Shown piece by piece: positions 9,738 through 17,698 of a DNA stretch of 38,424 bases. The position numbers and the translations under genes were made by a program. The notes under the pieces are model-generated. The model saw only the letters and a program-made list of their open reading frames with translations, did not search any database and was not told where the DNA came from. Every line of letters starts with the position of its first letter. Positions within the stretch are counted from its first letter, which is position 1. Origin of the DNA: Gammaproteobacteria bacterium (GTDB lineage Bacteria; Pseudomonadota; Gammaproteobacteria; JABCZS01); NCBI GenBank assembly GCA_021773275.1, contig JAJFKJ010000041.1:1-38424 (forward strand), read 5' to 3'.

Positions 9738-10404
9738 CTTCAAGGTTCTCCAGTGCTGATCGTGCTGCAGCTTGCTCTCCGCGACGCCTACTTGTGCCCT
9801 CACCTACAAATGGTTCTTCACGACCGGCCACCAGGCATTCGACTTTAAAGCTCTGCTCATGTGACTCGCCTTCGATGGCAACAACCGTATATGTAGGTAA
9901 TGGCTTGTGTTGGGCTTGCAAAAACTCTTGCAACTGTGTCTTCGGGTCCTTTTGGGTCATTTCTAATGACATATCTTCCAAGCGTGTCTCATACCAATTT
10001 AATGAGCAGGATTTTATAGTTTCAAAATCGGAATCTAAATATATCGCGGCAATGATAGCTTCTAGTGTATCAGCCAGAATGGAGGGGCGATTTGCGCCGC
10101 CACTGCGCAACTCGCCGACACCCAACTTCAGATACTCGCCTATTTTAAATTCAGCAGCAATGCCTGCCAAGGTTTCACCCCTAACGCAAATGGCTCGCAA
10201 ACGGGTTAACTGTCCTTCCGTGGCTTTTGGGAACTGCTTATAAAGTTGTTCTGCGATAATCATATTAATCAAAGAGTCACCTAAAAATTCGTAACGTTCA
10301 TTATTATTTTTGCTTGCACTACAGTGTGTTAACGCCACCTCTAGCAAAGCTTGATCTTCAAATTTGTAAGAAATAGTTTTTTCAAGTAGATTGATGTTAT
10401 TCAA
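9730..10404 (-). CDS. rnc: Ribonuclease III
   Basis: Cleaves double-stranded RNA, including the rRNA precursor. The RNase III signature NERYEFLGDS is at residues 35-44, with the second metal site in DTLEAIIAAIYLD, and a dsRNA-binding domain follows (KTQLQEFLQ ... AARSALENLE). 224 aa, close to E. coli (226). The start codon is TTG at 10404 inside the last codons of lepB (8-bp overlap); no ATG upstream fits. The rare start and overlap suggest low, coupled expression. Confidence 0.96.
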   Translation of the reverse strand: MNNINLLEKTISYKFEDQALLEVALTHCSASKNNNERYEFLGDSLINMIIAEQLYKQFPKATEGQLTRLRAICVRGETLAGIAAEFKIGEYLKLGVGELRSGGANRPSILADTLEAIIAAIYLDSDFETIKSCSLNWYETRLEDMSLEMTQKDPKTQLQEFLQAQHKPLPTYTVVAIEGESHEQSFKVECLVAGREEPFVGEGTSRRRGEQAAARSALENLEDE

Positions 10405-11164
10405 TTTTTGACCCCGTTCGTTTCATTCGAAGCTTAACGTTCTTCCCATCATAGCTCACCATAATACGCGCAGCTTTACCTTTGATGTAATGATCGGGTA
10501 CAAACCCCCATACACGGCTGTCTTCACTATCACCACGATTATCACCCATTACAAAATAATGGCCTTCAGGGACTGTGCCGCTAAAGCCTATGATGGCACC
10601 CTCACGCTCGTAAATGAGGTGGTTGGCATCAGGTAACAAAAACTCTTCGTACATTCGCACTAAATAAGGTCTGCCGCGCGGTGAATCATTGTATGTGGTT
10701 TCTAGGTATTCTTTTGCCACCAAGGCGCCGTTAATAAATAGTTGCTTATTGTCGTAGGTAATATCATCTCCGGGCAAACCAATAATACGTTTTATATAGT
10801 TCACTTTTGGCTTAGGCGGATACCGGAAAACAATAACATCACCACGCGCCGGGTCTTCAAATGGATTTAGGCGATAGTCGATTATTGGGAACCACCAACC
10901 ATACTTTGACTTATTGACCAGCACAAAGTCTCCTTCAACAAGCGTCGGCTTCATTGAACCCGATGGAATACGGTACGGCTCTGCTATGAATGTGCGAATA
11001 ACAAATACGAATAAAAATACAGGGAATAACGAATACGCGGTTTCAATCAGCCAAGGGCGCTTTTCCCCATTGCGTTTTCTGTCAAAAAATAATTTATCCA
11101 CCAGTGCTATTGAGCAGGTAAGCACCGTCATGAAAAATAATAAGCCCGCAAAATCCATGTACAT
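10397..11164 (-). CDS. lepB: Signal peptidase I
   Basis: Membrane serine protease that cleaves Sec/Tat signal peptides at the periplasmic face. TM1 is about residues 4-22 and TM2 about 41-61; the catalytic Ser70 lies in IPSGSMKPTL and Lys125 in YIKRIIGLPGD; box E is GDNRGDSEDSR. 255 aa, shorter than the 324 aa of E. coli, with less insertion in the periplasmic domain. The ATG overlaps the lepA TAA by one base (TAATG). Order lepA-lepB-rnc-era is the usual one. Confidence 0.96.
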   Translation of the reverse strand: MYMDFAGLLFFMTVLTCSIALVDKLFFDRKRNGEKRPWLIETAYSLFPVFLFVFVIRTFIAEPYRIPSGSMKPTLVEGDFVLVNKSKYGWWFPIIDYRLNPFEDPARGDVIVFRYPPKPKVNYIKRIIGLPGDDITYDNKQLFINGALVAKEYLETTYNDSPRGRPYLVRMYEEFLLPDANHLIYEREGAIIGFSGTVPEGHYFVMGDNRGDSEDSRVWGFVPDHYIKGKAARIMVSYDGKNVKLRMKRTGSKIE

Positions 11165-12954
11165 TATTTATCCACCTTTAATACTGCAAGAAAAGCCTCT
11201 TGCGGAATTTCCACCCTACCAACCTGCTTCATGCGCTTCTTACCTTTCTTCTGTTTCTCTAGCAGTTTTTTCTTACGTGAAATATCGCCGCCGTAACATT
11301 TTGCAGTTACGTTTTTGCGAATAGCCTTAACATTTGTGCGGGCAATGATATTTGAGCCGATCGCGGCCTGTATCGCCACATCAAACATCTGCCTAGGAAT
11401 TAACTCTTTCATTTTAGACGCTAAATCTCGGCCACGCGAGTCAGCAATCGCACGATGCACAATCAATGATAATGCATCGAGCTTCTCACCATTGATCAGA
11501 ATATCGAGCTTAACTAAATCTGCAGCCTGGAAATGATCAAACTGGTAATCCAAGGAAGCAAACCCTCGAGAACAGGACTTTAAACGATCAAAAAAATCGA
11601 GCACAACTTCATTCATCGGGATCTCATATGTTAATTGCACTTGCCTACCTGCATAGTGCAAACGTTTTTGCACGCCGCGGCGTTCAACACACAACGTGAT
11701 TACCGTTCCAACATAATCTTTTGGCACTAAAATATTCACTAGCGCAACGGGCTCTCGTAATTCTTCAATAAAATTTGGCTCAGGCAAATCCGCTGGATTT
11801 GACATGTGCATCATGTTACCTTTCTTGTCAACAACTTCATAAACCACTGTTGGCGGCGAAGTTATTAAGTCAAGATCGTATTCGCGTTCTAGGCGTTCTT
11901 GCACAATTTCCATGTGCAGCATACCCAAAAATCCACAACGAAAGCCAAAGCCTAAAGCCTGCGATACTTCAGGTTCGTATACTAATGCTGCATCATTTAG
12001 ACAAAGTTTTTGCAGTGCCTCACGGAAATCTTCATAGTCACCAGAGTCGACCGGGAATACCCCGGCATAAACCTGCGGCTTTACTTTTTTGAAACCTGCT
12101 AATGGTTTTTCAGCACCTTTACTGGCGTGTGTTAAGGTATCGCCCACCGGTGCACCATGAATGTCTTTAACACCCGCTACTACAAAACCTACTTCGCCGG
12201 TATTCAAAGCTTTTTTCTCGACACGCTTAGGCGTGAACACCCCGATGCAATTTGCGTCGTAAGTTTTGCCCGTAGACATCACTTTAATTTTGTCGCCCTT
12301 ATTCAGCACGCCATTTTTAATACGTACAAGCGAAACAACACCTAAATAGGCATCGAACCATGAATCAATAATCAACGCCTGCAAGGGTGCATCTGGATCG
12401 CCCTGAGGCGGTGGAATACGTTCAATAATACTTTCGAGGGCTTCATCAATACCTATCCCCTGCTTTGCAGAAACAACAACAGCCTGGCGGGCCTCGATAC
12501 CAATAATATCTTCAATTTCAGCCTTAACACGATCGGGTTCAGCCTGGGGCAAATCAATTTTATTTAATACTGGCACGACCTCTAGATCTTGCTCGATGGC
12601 TGTATAGCAGTTAGCAACAGTTTGCGCTTCTACGCCCTGGCTGGCATCCACTACGAGCAAAGCACCCTCACAAGCTGCCAATGAGCGAGATACCTCATAG
12701 CTAAAATCTACGTGCCCGGGGGTATCAATAAAGTTAAGCTGGTAAGTCTCGCCGTCTTTGGCGGTGTAGTACAGTGAGACGCTTTGCGCCTTGATGGTGA
12801 TGCCGCGCTCACGCTCTAAGTCCATGGAATCAAGGACTTGGCTCTCCATTTCACGCTCAGACAAGCCGCCACACACCTGAATAAATCGGTCTGCTATCGT
12901 AGACTTACCATGATCGATATGGGCAATGATCGAGAAATTTCGTATGTGCTTCAT
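11164..12954 (-). CDS. lepA: Elongation factor 4 (LepA)
   Basis: Ribosome-binding translational GTPase, related to EF-G and implicated in back-translocation and 30S biogenesis. G1 [10 protein letters not shown]3 DTPGHVDF, G4 NKIDLP, and the LepA-specific C-terminal domain ([18 protein letters not shown]). The frame is open to 13053, but the family start is the ATG at 12954 ([18 protein letters not shown]), giving 596 aa (E. coli 599). The Shine-Dalgarno is weak. First gene of the operon ending with acpS. Confidence 0.97.
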   Translation of the reverse strand: MKHIRNFSIIAHIDHGKSTIADRFIQVCGGLSEREMESQVLDSMDLERERGITIKAQSVSLYYTAKDGETYQLNFIDTPGHVDFSYEVSRSLAACEGALLVVDASQGVEAQTVANCYTAIEQDLEVVPVLNKIDLPQAEPDRVKAEIEDIIGIEARQAVVVSAKQGIGIDEALESIIERIPPPQGDPDAPLQALIIDSWFDAYLGVVSLVRIKNGVLNKGDKIKVMSTGKTYDANCIGVFTPKRVEKKALNTGEVGFVVAGVKDIHGAPVGDTLTHASKGAEKPLAGFKKVKPQVYAGVFPVDSGDYEDFREALQKLCLNDAALVYEPEVSQALGFGFRCGFLGMLHMEIVQERLEREYDLDLITSPPTVVYEVVDKKGNMMHMSNPADLPEPNFIEELREPVALVNILVPKDYVGTVITLCVERRGVQKRLHYAGRQVQLTYEIPMNEVVLDFFDRLKSCSRGFASLDYQFDHFQAADLVKLDILINGEKLDALSLIVHRAIADSRGRDLASKMKELIPRQMFDVAIQAAIGSNIIARTNVKAIRKNVTAKCYGGDISRKKKLLEKQKKGKKRMKQVGRVEIPQEAFLAVLKVDK

Positions 12955-13095
12955 CTGAATACCAAAAACCGCTATTCTACCCTGAAAAAGGCCCGAGGTC
13001 GATGATAAGCTAGAAATTAGCTTGACACCTAGTTTATATACATTTTGTGACAAATCATATTCGCTGATGGCCTTTTATTTTATTACAATCATAGA
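12955..13095. promoter_or_regulatory. Divergent intergenic region lepA / HAD-like gene
   Basis: 141 bp, AT-rich. It contains a perfect inverted repeat, AAGCTA-GAAAT-TAGCTT, near 13010-13030, and a TACAAT-like -10 ending 6 nt before the ATG at 13096. No clear -35 boxes and no Shine-Dalgarno for the rightward gene, so that gene may be read from a leaderless mRNA. A control role of the inverted repeat is a guess. Confidence 0.3.
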
Positions 13096-14286
13096 ATGAC
13101 AATACCTGATTTTCACTTACTTGATATTGATGGCTGCTTGGCGCACAGCGCCTCTCATAATTGGCCATTCTCAGCCAACAGTTTAAAAGTGAAATCATAC
13201 GATAATAAAACAGTTTTCGAAAACGCTCATCAAGCATTATTCAAGCGTATAAAACCTTCTGATGTTTTGCTGTGCGCTTCTACTCGCACATCTGCTTTCG
13301 ATGATTATTGTATTGCACAAAAAAATAGAACCCTTTCACTGGCTGAGTATATGAAGGCTGCGCAGAAAGCCACGGGGGCCATGCTTGATACTTTTTTATT
13401 TGGTGATATTGCCAATATTAATGAGCGCAAACCTAACGCCATTATTCAAGATCACAATCAACCCGGCGACAGCTGGAAAGAAATAGAACGAGTAAATGCT
13501 GAGCCCCGAAAAAGACCCAAATTTAAACTGAGTTACCAAAATGATGAGCATAAACGCTTACTGCTGTATGCAATCGTGCAGTATATTGCTAATAAATACG
13601 ACATCAATAAAAACAATCCAACGACAATCAATTTTTATGATGATAGGGCTCACGACATCATCCCAATGGCCGCTGAATTTTTTAAGCAGTATCCTAAGCT
13701 ATTGCCAGAGGGCGTAACACTTAAGCTCTGGGGCTATACGCTTACCGAGAACTATAATAATTACAATCAAGATCTCAGCAAACCTCTACTACTGCAGACT
13801 ATTGAAGGCGCTGGAACGGTTCACCCCAATTTTTATGGCGCTTTACACAACGTTGCTCAAACACAATTTAGCAGAACAAGACACTTGGGCACTTATAGTG
13901 ACAGTATTACAGATACCGAAATACAGGCACTAGAGCACTTAGGGCCCCAGCAGCCAAGTCACACTATTGATTATCATCAATATGAATGCATACATGTGCA
14001 ACCAGATTATACACATGAAGCAGCTGCCTATATTAACGTTTCGGCCAATACAAAAATATTTGCTTTGCTTGTTGCAGTTTTGCTAATCGAGGCTGGGCTA
14101 TTTGCTTTGATTGGTCTTTCCGTCGAGGGTGAGCTAGGGCTAGCATTTAGTAAAAGCTCATCTGGATATCAAGCGGGTACCTTGGCACTGCTTACTGTTG
14201 CTGCCAATGGTGGGGCAGCCTACGCTGCCCACAAACATAAAGAAGAAATTAAAGATCATATTGTCAGCCTGTTGCCAAGCATATAA
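13096..14286 (+). CDS. HAD-like protein with C-terminal membrane hairpin, candidate effector
   Basis: No named family recognised. The N-terminus has HAD-superfamily hallmarks: D10-I-D12-G (motif I), a Ser/Thr pair after a hydrophobic strand (LLCAS62T63, motif II), and NFYDD at 179-183 (motif IV); motif III lysine is not certain. Two hydrophobic segments, about 320-343 and 359-378, separated by a loop, end the protein, followed by a short charged tail. There is no signal peptide, so the HAD domain should be soluble with a C-terminal membrane anchor. It is inserted between mucD and lepA, which are neighbours in related bacteria. Phosphatase activity and secretion to a host are inferences. Confidence 0.6.
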   Translation: MTIPDFHLLDIDGCLAHSASHNWPFSANSLKVKSYDNKTVFENAHQALFKRIKPSDVLLCASTRTSAFDDYCIAQKNRTLSLAEYMKAAQKATGAMLDTFLFGDIANINERKPNAIIQDHNQPGDSWKEIERVNAEPRKRPKFKLSYQNDEHKRLLLYAIVQYIANKYDINKNNPTTINFYDDRAHDIIPMAAEFFKQYPKLLPEGVTLKLWGYTLTENYNNYNQDLSKPLLLQTIEGAGTVHPNFYGALHNVAQTQFSRTRHLGTYSDSITDTEIQALEHLGPQQPSHTIDYHQYECIHVQPDYTHEAAAYINVSANTKIFALLVAVLLIEAGLFALIGLSVEGELGLAFSKSSSGYQAGTLALLTVAANGGAAYAAHKHKEEIKDHIVSLLPSI

Positions 14287-14296
14287 ACTTATCTAA

Positions 14297-15697
14297 TTAA
14301 TCCGTAATCTTCAGCGCAATAAACCGCTGGCCACCACTTGGACGTTGCATAAGCACAGGCACTGTATCGCCTTCCTTAATTTTTGCAATCGCTTGTTTAA
14401 ATTCGGTCACCGTGTCGATAGGCTTATTGTTCAATGTTAAGATAACATCCCCAGCACGCAAACCACTTCTTCCAGCCGGCGTATCACGGAACACTTTTGA
14501 AATGACGACACCTTTTTCGCCCATCTTCCGAGTCTCTTCCTCATTCATCTCGCGTACATCGAAGCCGATAATGTTTGACTCACCCTCTTCTTCTTGTACT
14601 TTGGCAGCAATAGGTTCGCCGCTTTCAAGTTCACCGATTTCAACGGTCAAGGTTTTCTTCTTACCGTTACGTATGACTTCGGTTTTAACCTTAGTACCAG
14701 GTTTTGTGAAGCCAACAAGGTGCGGCAAGTCTGATGCAGAATCTACTTTTTTGCCATCAAATTCAACAATGACATCGCCTGGTTTAAAGCCTGCTTTTTC
14801 TGCTGGCCCATCGGACATAATTTCAGCGACCAGTGCACCCTTAGGCTGTTTTAGCCCAAAGGAATCAGCGAGGTCTTTATCAACGTCTTGGAATGCAACA
14901 CCCAAGTAACCGCGCTGCACTTTGCCGTCTTCGAGCAATTGCGCCACCACATCTTTAACAACATCAGATGGTATTGCAAATGACATGCCAAGATAGCCGC
15001 CACTACGTGAAATAATCTGTGCGTTTACACCCACAACTTGACCCTCGAGGTTTAACAATGGGCCACCCGAGCTGCCTGGGTTAATCGCCACGTCTGTTTG
15101 AATAAACGGAATGTATTTATCCGTATGCAAACCACGACCCTTCGCGCTAACAATACCTTGCGTGACACTGTAATCAAAACCAAAAGGCGAACCAATGGCC
15201 AATACCCAAGCGCCAACTTTTAAATCATCCGATGAACCAAACTCCAGAATTTCGTAATCTTTATTCGCTGCAACTTTTAATAAAGCTATATCGCTGGTTG
15301 GGTCAACCCCTAGAATTTCGGCTTCAAGTTCTGAGCCGTCCACCATGCCAATAACAACGGTGTCAGCCTCACGAATAACATGGTAGTTAGTGATGATGTA
15401 ACCTTCTGTTGATATAAAAAACCCAGAACCTAGCGACTGTGCATTGTAGTCAGGCCCATCATAGTGTGGTTGCGGCCCAAAAAAACGTTCAAACATATCG
15501 TTAAACTGATCGGCACCTGGGCCTTGAAATTGTGGGCGAGCTTGTTGGCCACCTTTTACTACACGTGTAGAGTTTATGCTCACCACGGCATTGCTGTGCG
15601 CTTCTGCCAACTCTGAAAAGTCAGGTAATTGCGCGGCTTGCGCTGGCAAGCTAATAAATAATACAAGCGTAACAAAAATCTTAATCATGTTTTTCAT
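14297..15697 (-). CDS. mucD: Periplasmic serine protease, DegP/DegQ/MucD type
   Basis: Quality-control protease/chaperone of the envelope. A signal peptide (residues 1-21, ending AQA) precedes a trypsin domain with catalytic H106 (TNYHVI), D136 (TSDIALL) and S210 (NPGSSGGPL), then two PDZ domains (about 255-345 and 370-460). 466 aa is the size of MucD/DegQ. It lies beside the rseC-like and rpoE genes, as MucD does in Pseudomonas, so control by sigma-E and a role in envelope stress are likely. AGGG lies about 8 nt before the ATG. Confidence 0.93.
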   Translation of the reverse strand: MKNMIKIFVTLVLFISLPAQAAQLPDFSELAEAHSNAVVSINSTRVVKGGQQARPQFQGPGADQFNDMFERFFGPQPHYDGPDYNAQSLGSGFFISTEGYIITNYHVIREADTVVIGMVDGSELEAEILGVDPTSDIALLKVAANKDYEILEFGSSDDLKVGAWVLAIGSPFGFDYSVTQGIVSAKGRGLHTDKYIPFIQTDVAINPGSSGGPLLNLEGQVVGVNAQIISRSGGYLGMSFAIPSDVVKDVVAQLLEDGKVQRGYLGVAFQDVDKDLADSFGLKQPKGALVAEIMSDGPAEKAGFKPGDVIVEFDGKKVDSASDLPHLVGFTKPGTKVKTEVIRNGKKKTLTVEIGELESGEPIAAKVQEEEGESNIIGFDVREMNEEETRKMGEKGVVISKVFRDTPAGRSGLRAGDVILTLNNKPIDTVTEFKQAIAKIKEGDTVPVLMQRPSGGQRFIALKITD

Positions 15698-15736
15698 TGG
15701 TAAACCCTATGCTGCTGGCAAATACGTATCTCATTA

Positions 15737-15764
15737 ATAATATAGGTTTTTGTCATTATGACAA
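15737..15764 (-). promoter_or_regulatory. Possible promoter for mucD overlapping a 15-bp palindrome
   Basis: On the minus strand TTGTCA (15759-15764) and TATTAT (15737-15742) are 16 bp apart. The -35 box forms one half of a perfect palindrome, TTGTCAT-T-ATGACAA (15750-15764), which overlaps the end of the rseC-like gene. It could give mucD its own sigma-70 promoter with an operator; no sigma-E type sequence was recognised. Confidence 0.35.
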
Positions 15765-16040
15765 GTGTTTGCTAGCCTTAATTCGTATTAGAAAAAAGCC
15801 AGCTAACATGCCTATGCCAAATCCGATGATGCTTTGTATTTCGCCCCAATAGGCGCCAAACACGGCGCAGCTTAGGGTTGTTGCGAGCGGCAAACCATAA
15901 GCCCAAACAACTACGGCGCTTTGCAAGGGCTGATTTGCAATTGGGGCGCGGGCGGCGCCTACATTAAACAGCGAAAACAAACGACTGCAACCCTTACCTT
16001 GAGCACAGAGCGAGCAACTGATATCATTGTTATCAACCAT
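15756..16040 (-). CDS. RseC/MucC-like membrane protein, N-terminally short
   Basis: 94 aa that align by eye with the second half of RseC: cysteines C9-x2-C12-x5-C18 (SCSLCAQGKGC) followed by two membrane segments at about 40-60 and 66-86. RseC proteins normally have about 30 more residues before the Cys cluster and four cysteines. The short start is real in this sequence: an in-frame stop lies four codons before the ATG at 16040, and AAGGTG is well placed as Shine-Dalgarno. RseC modulates sigma-E and takes part in SoxR reduction in enterobacteria. Its ATG overlaps the coaA ATG on the other strand. Function of the short form is open. Confidence 0.7.
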   Translation of the reverse strand: MVDNNDISCSLCAQGKGCSRLFSLFNVGAARAPIANQPLQSAVVVWAYGLPLATTLSCAVFGAYWGEIQSIIGFGIGMLAGFFLIRIKASKHLS

Positions 16041-16962
16041 GATGACACCTTATCAAACATTTTCGCGGCCACAATGGCGCGAACACCGACATGATACACC
16101 GCTCACCCTTACTGAGGAAGAGCTTGCCGAGCTGCGTGGCTTTAACGAGTCTGTATCAATTGCCGAAGTTGAAGATATCTACTTACCTCTATCTCGCCTG
16201 ATCAGTATGTACGTGGCACAAAGCCAAAGCCTATACACCACGACTAATCATTTCTTAGGCCAAGAGCCCGTAAAAGTACCCTACATCATTGGCATCTCTG
16301 GTAGTGTTGCCGTAGGCAAAAGCACCACCAGCCGTATTTTGCAGTCCCTGCTATCACGCTGGAGCGAACACCACAAAGTTGCGCTGGTCACCACCGATGG
16401 TTTTTTATACCCAAATGCGGAACTCGAAAAACAAAACCTGATGAATAAAAAAGGCTTTCCGCAAAGTTATGATCGCGCAGCCTTGCTTAAGTTTCTAACA
16501 AGTATGAAATCAGGCGAAGCATCGCTAAGCATTCCGACATACTCGCATAGAATATATGACGTCACCGGCGAAACACAAGAAATACAACGCCCCGATATTT
16601 TATTGGTCGAAGGTTTAAATATTATGCAGATCGCAAAATCTAACGATCCGAACCAAGTTTATGTATCCGATTTTATTGATTTTAATATTTTTGTAGATGC
16701 CGCACCCGATACTATTGAAAACTGGTATATGGATCGATTTATGGCATTCCGAAGGCATGCACAAGATAAGTCGGAACTATATTTTTATCAGTTTACAAAA
16801 ATGAGTGATGAACAAGCCTACGCCTACGGTAAAAATATCTGGGACACGATTAACGCGCCCAATCTTATACAAAACATCCTACCCTATAAATACCGTGCGG
16901 ATTTGATATTAAGCAAGGATGCCGAGCATCAAATCCAAGAAGTAAAACTGCGGCGCTTATAA
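16039..16962 (+). CDS. coaA: Pantothenate kinase, type I
   Basis: Phosphorylates pantothenate, the first committed step of CoA synthesis. P-loop GSVAVGKST, followed by TTDGFLYPN, KKGFPQSYD and LVEGLNIMQ, closely as in E. coli CoaA; about 307 aa (E. coli 316). The frame opens with a TTG at 16027, but MMTPYQTF with ATG at 16039 or 16042 fits the family. No Shine-Dalgarno. It stands opposite to rpoE and rseC and separates them; its promoter must lie inside the rseC-like gene. The stop is 5 bp from the rpoE stop. Confidence 0.95.
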   Translation: MMTPYQTFSRPQWREHRHDTPLTLTEEELAELRGFNESVSIAEVEDIYLPLSRLISMYVAQSQSLYTTTNHFLGQEPVKVPYIIGISGSVAVGKSTTSRILQSLLSRWSEHHKVALVTTDGFLYPNAELEKQNLMNKKGFPQSYDRAALLKFLTSMKSGEASLSIPTYSHRIYDVTGETQEIQRPDILLVEGLNIMQIAKSNDPNQVYVSDFIDFNIFVDAAPDTIENWYMDRFMAFRRHAQDKSELYFYQFTKMSDEQAYAYGKNIWDTINAPNLIQNILPYKYRADLILSKDAEHQIQEVKLRRL

Positions 16963-16967
16963 ATTGT

Positions 16968-17582
16968 CTAGTCCATGAGTAGCGGTTTAACACCCTGGTC
17001 AATCACATCTCGGGCACGGGAAATGCGTGAGCGTACGGTGCCTACGGGGCATTTCATAAGCTCGGCTATTGCTTCATAAGACAAGCCTTCAATTTCACGC
17101 AAGGTTATAGCCTGTTGCAAGTCGCCAGGTAGGCCTTGAATCAAATCAAATATTTTCTTTTCAATCTCATCGCGTAACAACAGATGCTCTGGACTGGCAA
17201 CTTCTTTAAAATCCCCTAAAGAAAATAATTCTGCGATTTCGCTATCGATGTCGGTGTCTGGTGGCCGACGGTCTTTTGCCTGCAAGTGATTTTTGGCTAC
17301 ATTGCTGGCGATGCGGAAAAGCCAGGTGAAAAAAGCGCTATCACCTCTGAAATCATCAAGGCCTTTGTAAGCACGCAGGAATGTTTCTTGGACAATATCA
17401 AGCGTCTCGTGACGATCTTGAATATATCGCCTAACGACAGATTCTACTTTTTTTTGATATTTTGAAACCAACAGGCCAAAAGCAAGGCTGTCGCCTTCTT
17501 GCGCACGACGGACCAATACTTGATCGGCCAATACACTACTTGCGGCTTCTTGTTCTTGATCTCGGCTTATATCATCTTCCAT
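16968..17582 (-). CDS. rpoE: ECF sigma factor RpoE (sigma-E)
   Basis: Extracytoplasmic-stress sigma factor. Region 2 contains LVSKYQKKVESVVRRYIQD, DIVQETFLRAYKGLDDFRGDSAFFTWLFRIASN; region 4 is LPGDLQQAITLREIEGLSYEAIAELMKCPVGTVRSRISRAR. About 204 aa from the ATG at 17582; a GTG at 17597 is a less likely start. Divergent from nadB as in E. coli. No rseA or rseB follows; the next gene downstream is coaA in the opposite direction, so the anti-sigma factor is either elsewhere or missing. No sigma-E type autoregulatory promoter was seen. Confidence 0.95.
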   Translation of the reverse strand: MEDDISRDQEQEAASSVLADQVLVRRAQEGDSLAFGLLVSKYQKKVESVVRRYIQDRHETLDIVQETFLRAYKGLDDFRGDSAFFTWLFRIASNVAKNHLQAKDRRPPDTDIDSEIAELFSLGDFKEVASPEHLLLRDEIEKKIFDLIQGLPGDLQQAITLREIEGLSYEAIAELMKCPVGTVRSRISRARDVIDQGVKPLLMD

Positions 17583-17646
17583 GACTACCCCAAACACTGT
17601 TTCTTCGCATTATTATCATAGTATAGGCAGGGATTAAGCGCTCTGT

Positions 17647-17677
17647 TATAATAATTTGTTATAATTGTTTAACAATT
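17647..17677 (+). promoter_or_regulatory. nadB promoter with overlapping perfect palindrome
   Basis: Two TATAAT hexamers (17647-17652, 17660-17665) precede nadB; -35 boxes are weak. A perfect 15-bp palindrome, AATTGTT-T-AACAATT (17663-17677), overlaps the second -10 and would place a repressor over the transcription start. Which regulator binds is not known; an NAD-responsive one would be logical. Confidence 0.45.
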
Positions 17678-17698
17678 GATCATAAGTGGTTAAAATTC

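Noticed and set aside
12955-13053. N-terminal extension of lepA
   Set aside because: The family start [18 protein letters not shown] is at 12954; the upstream residues have no counterpart in LepA proteins.
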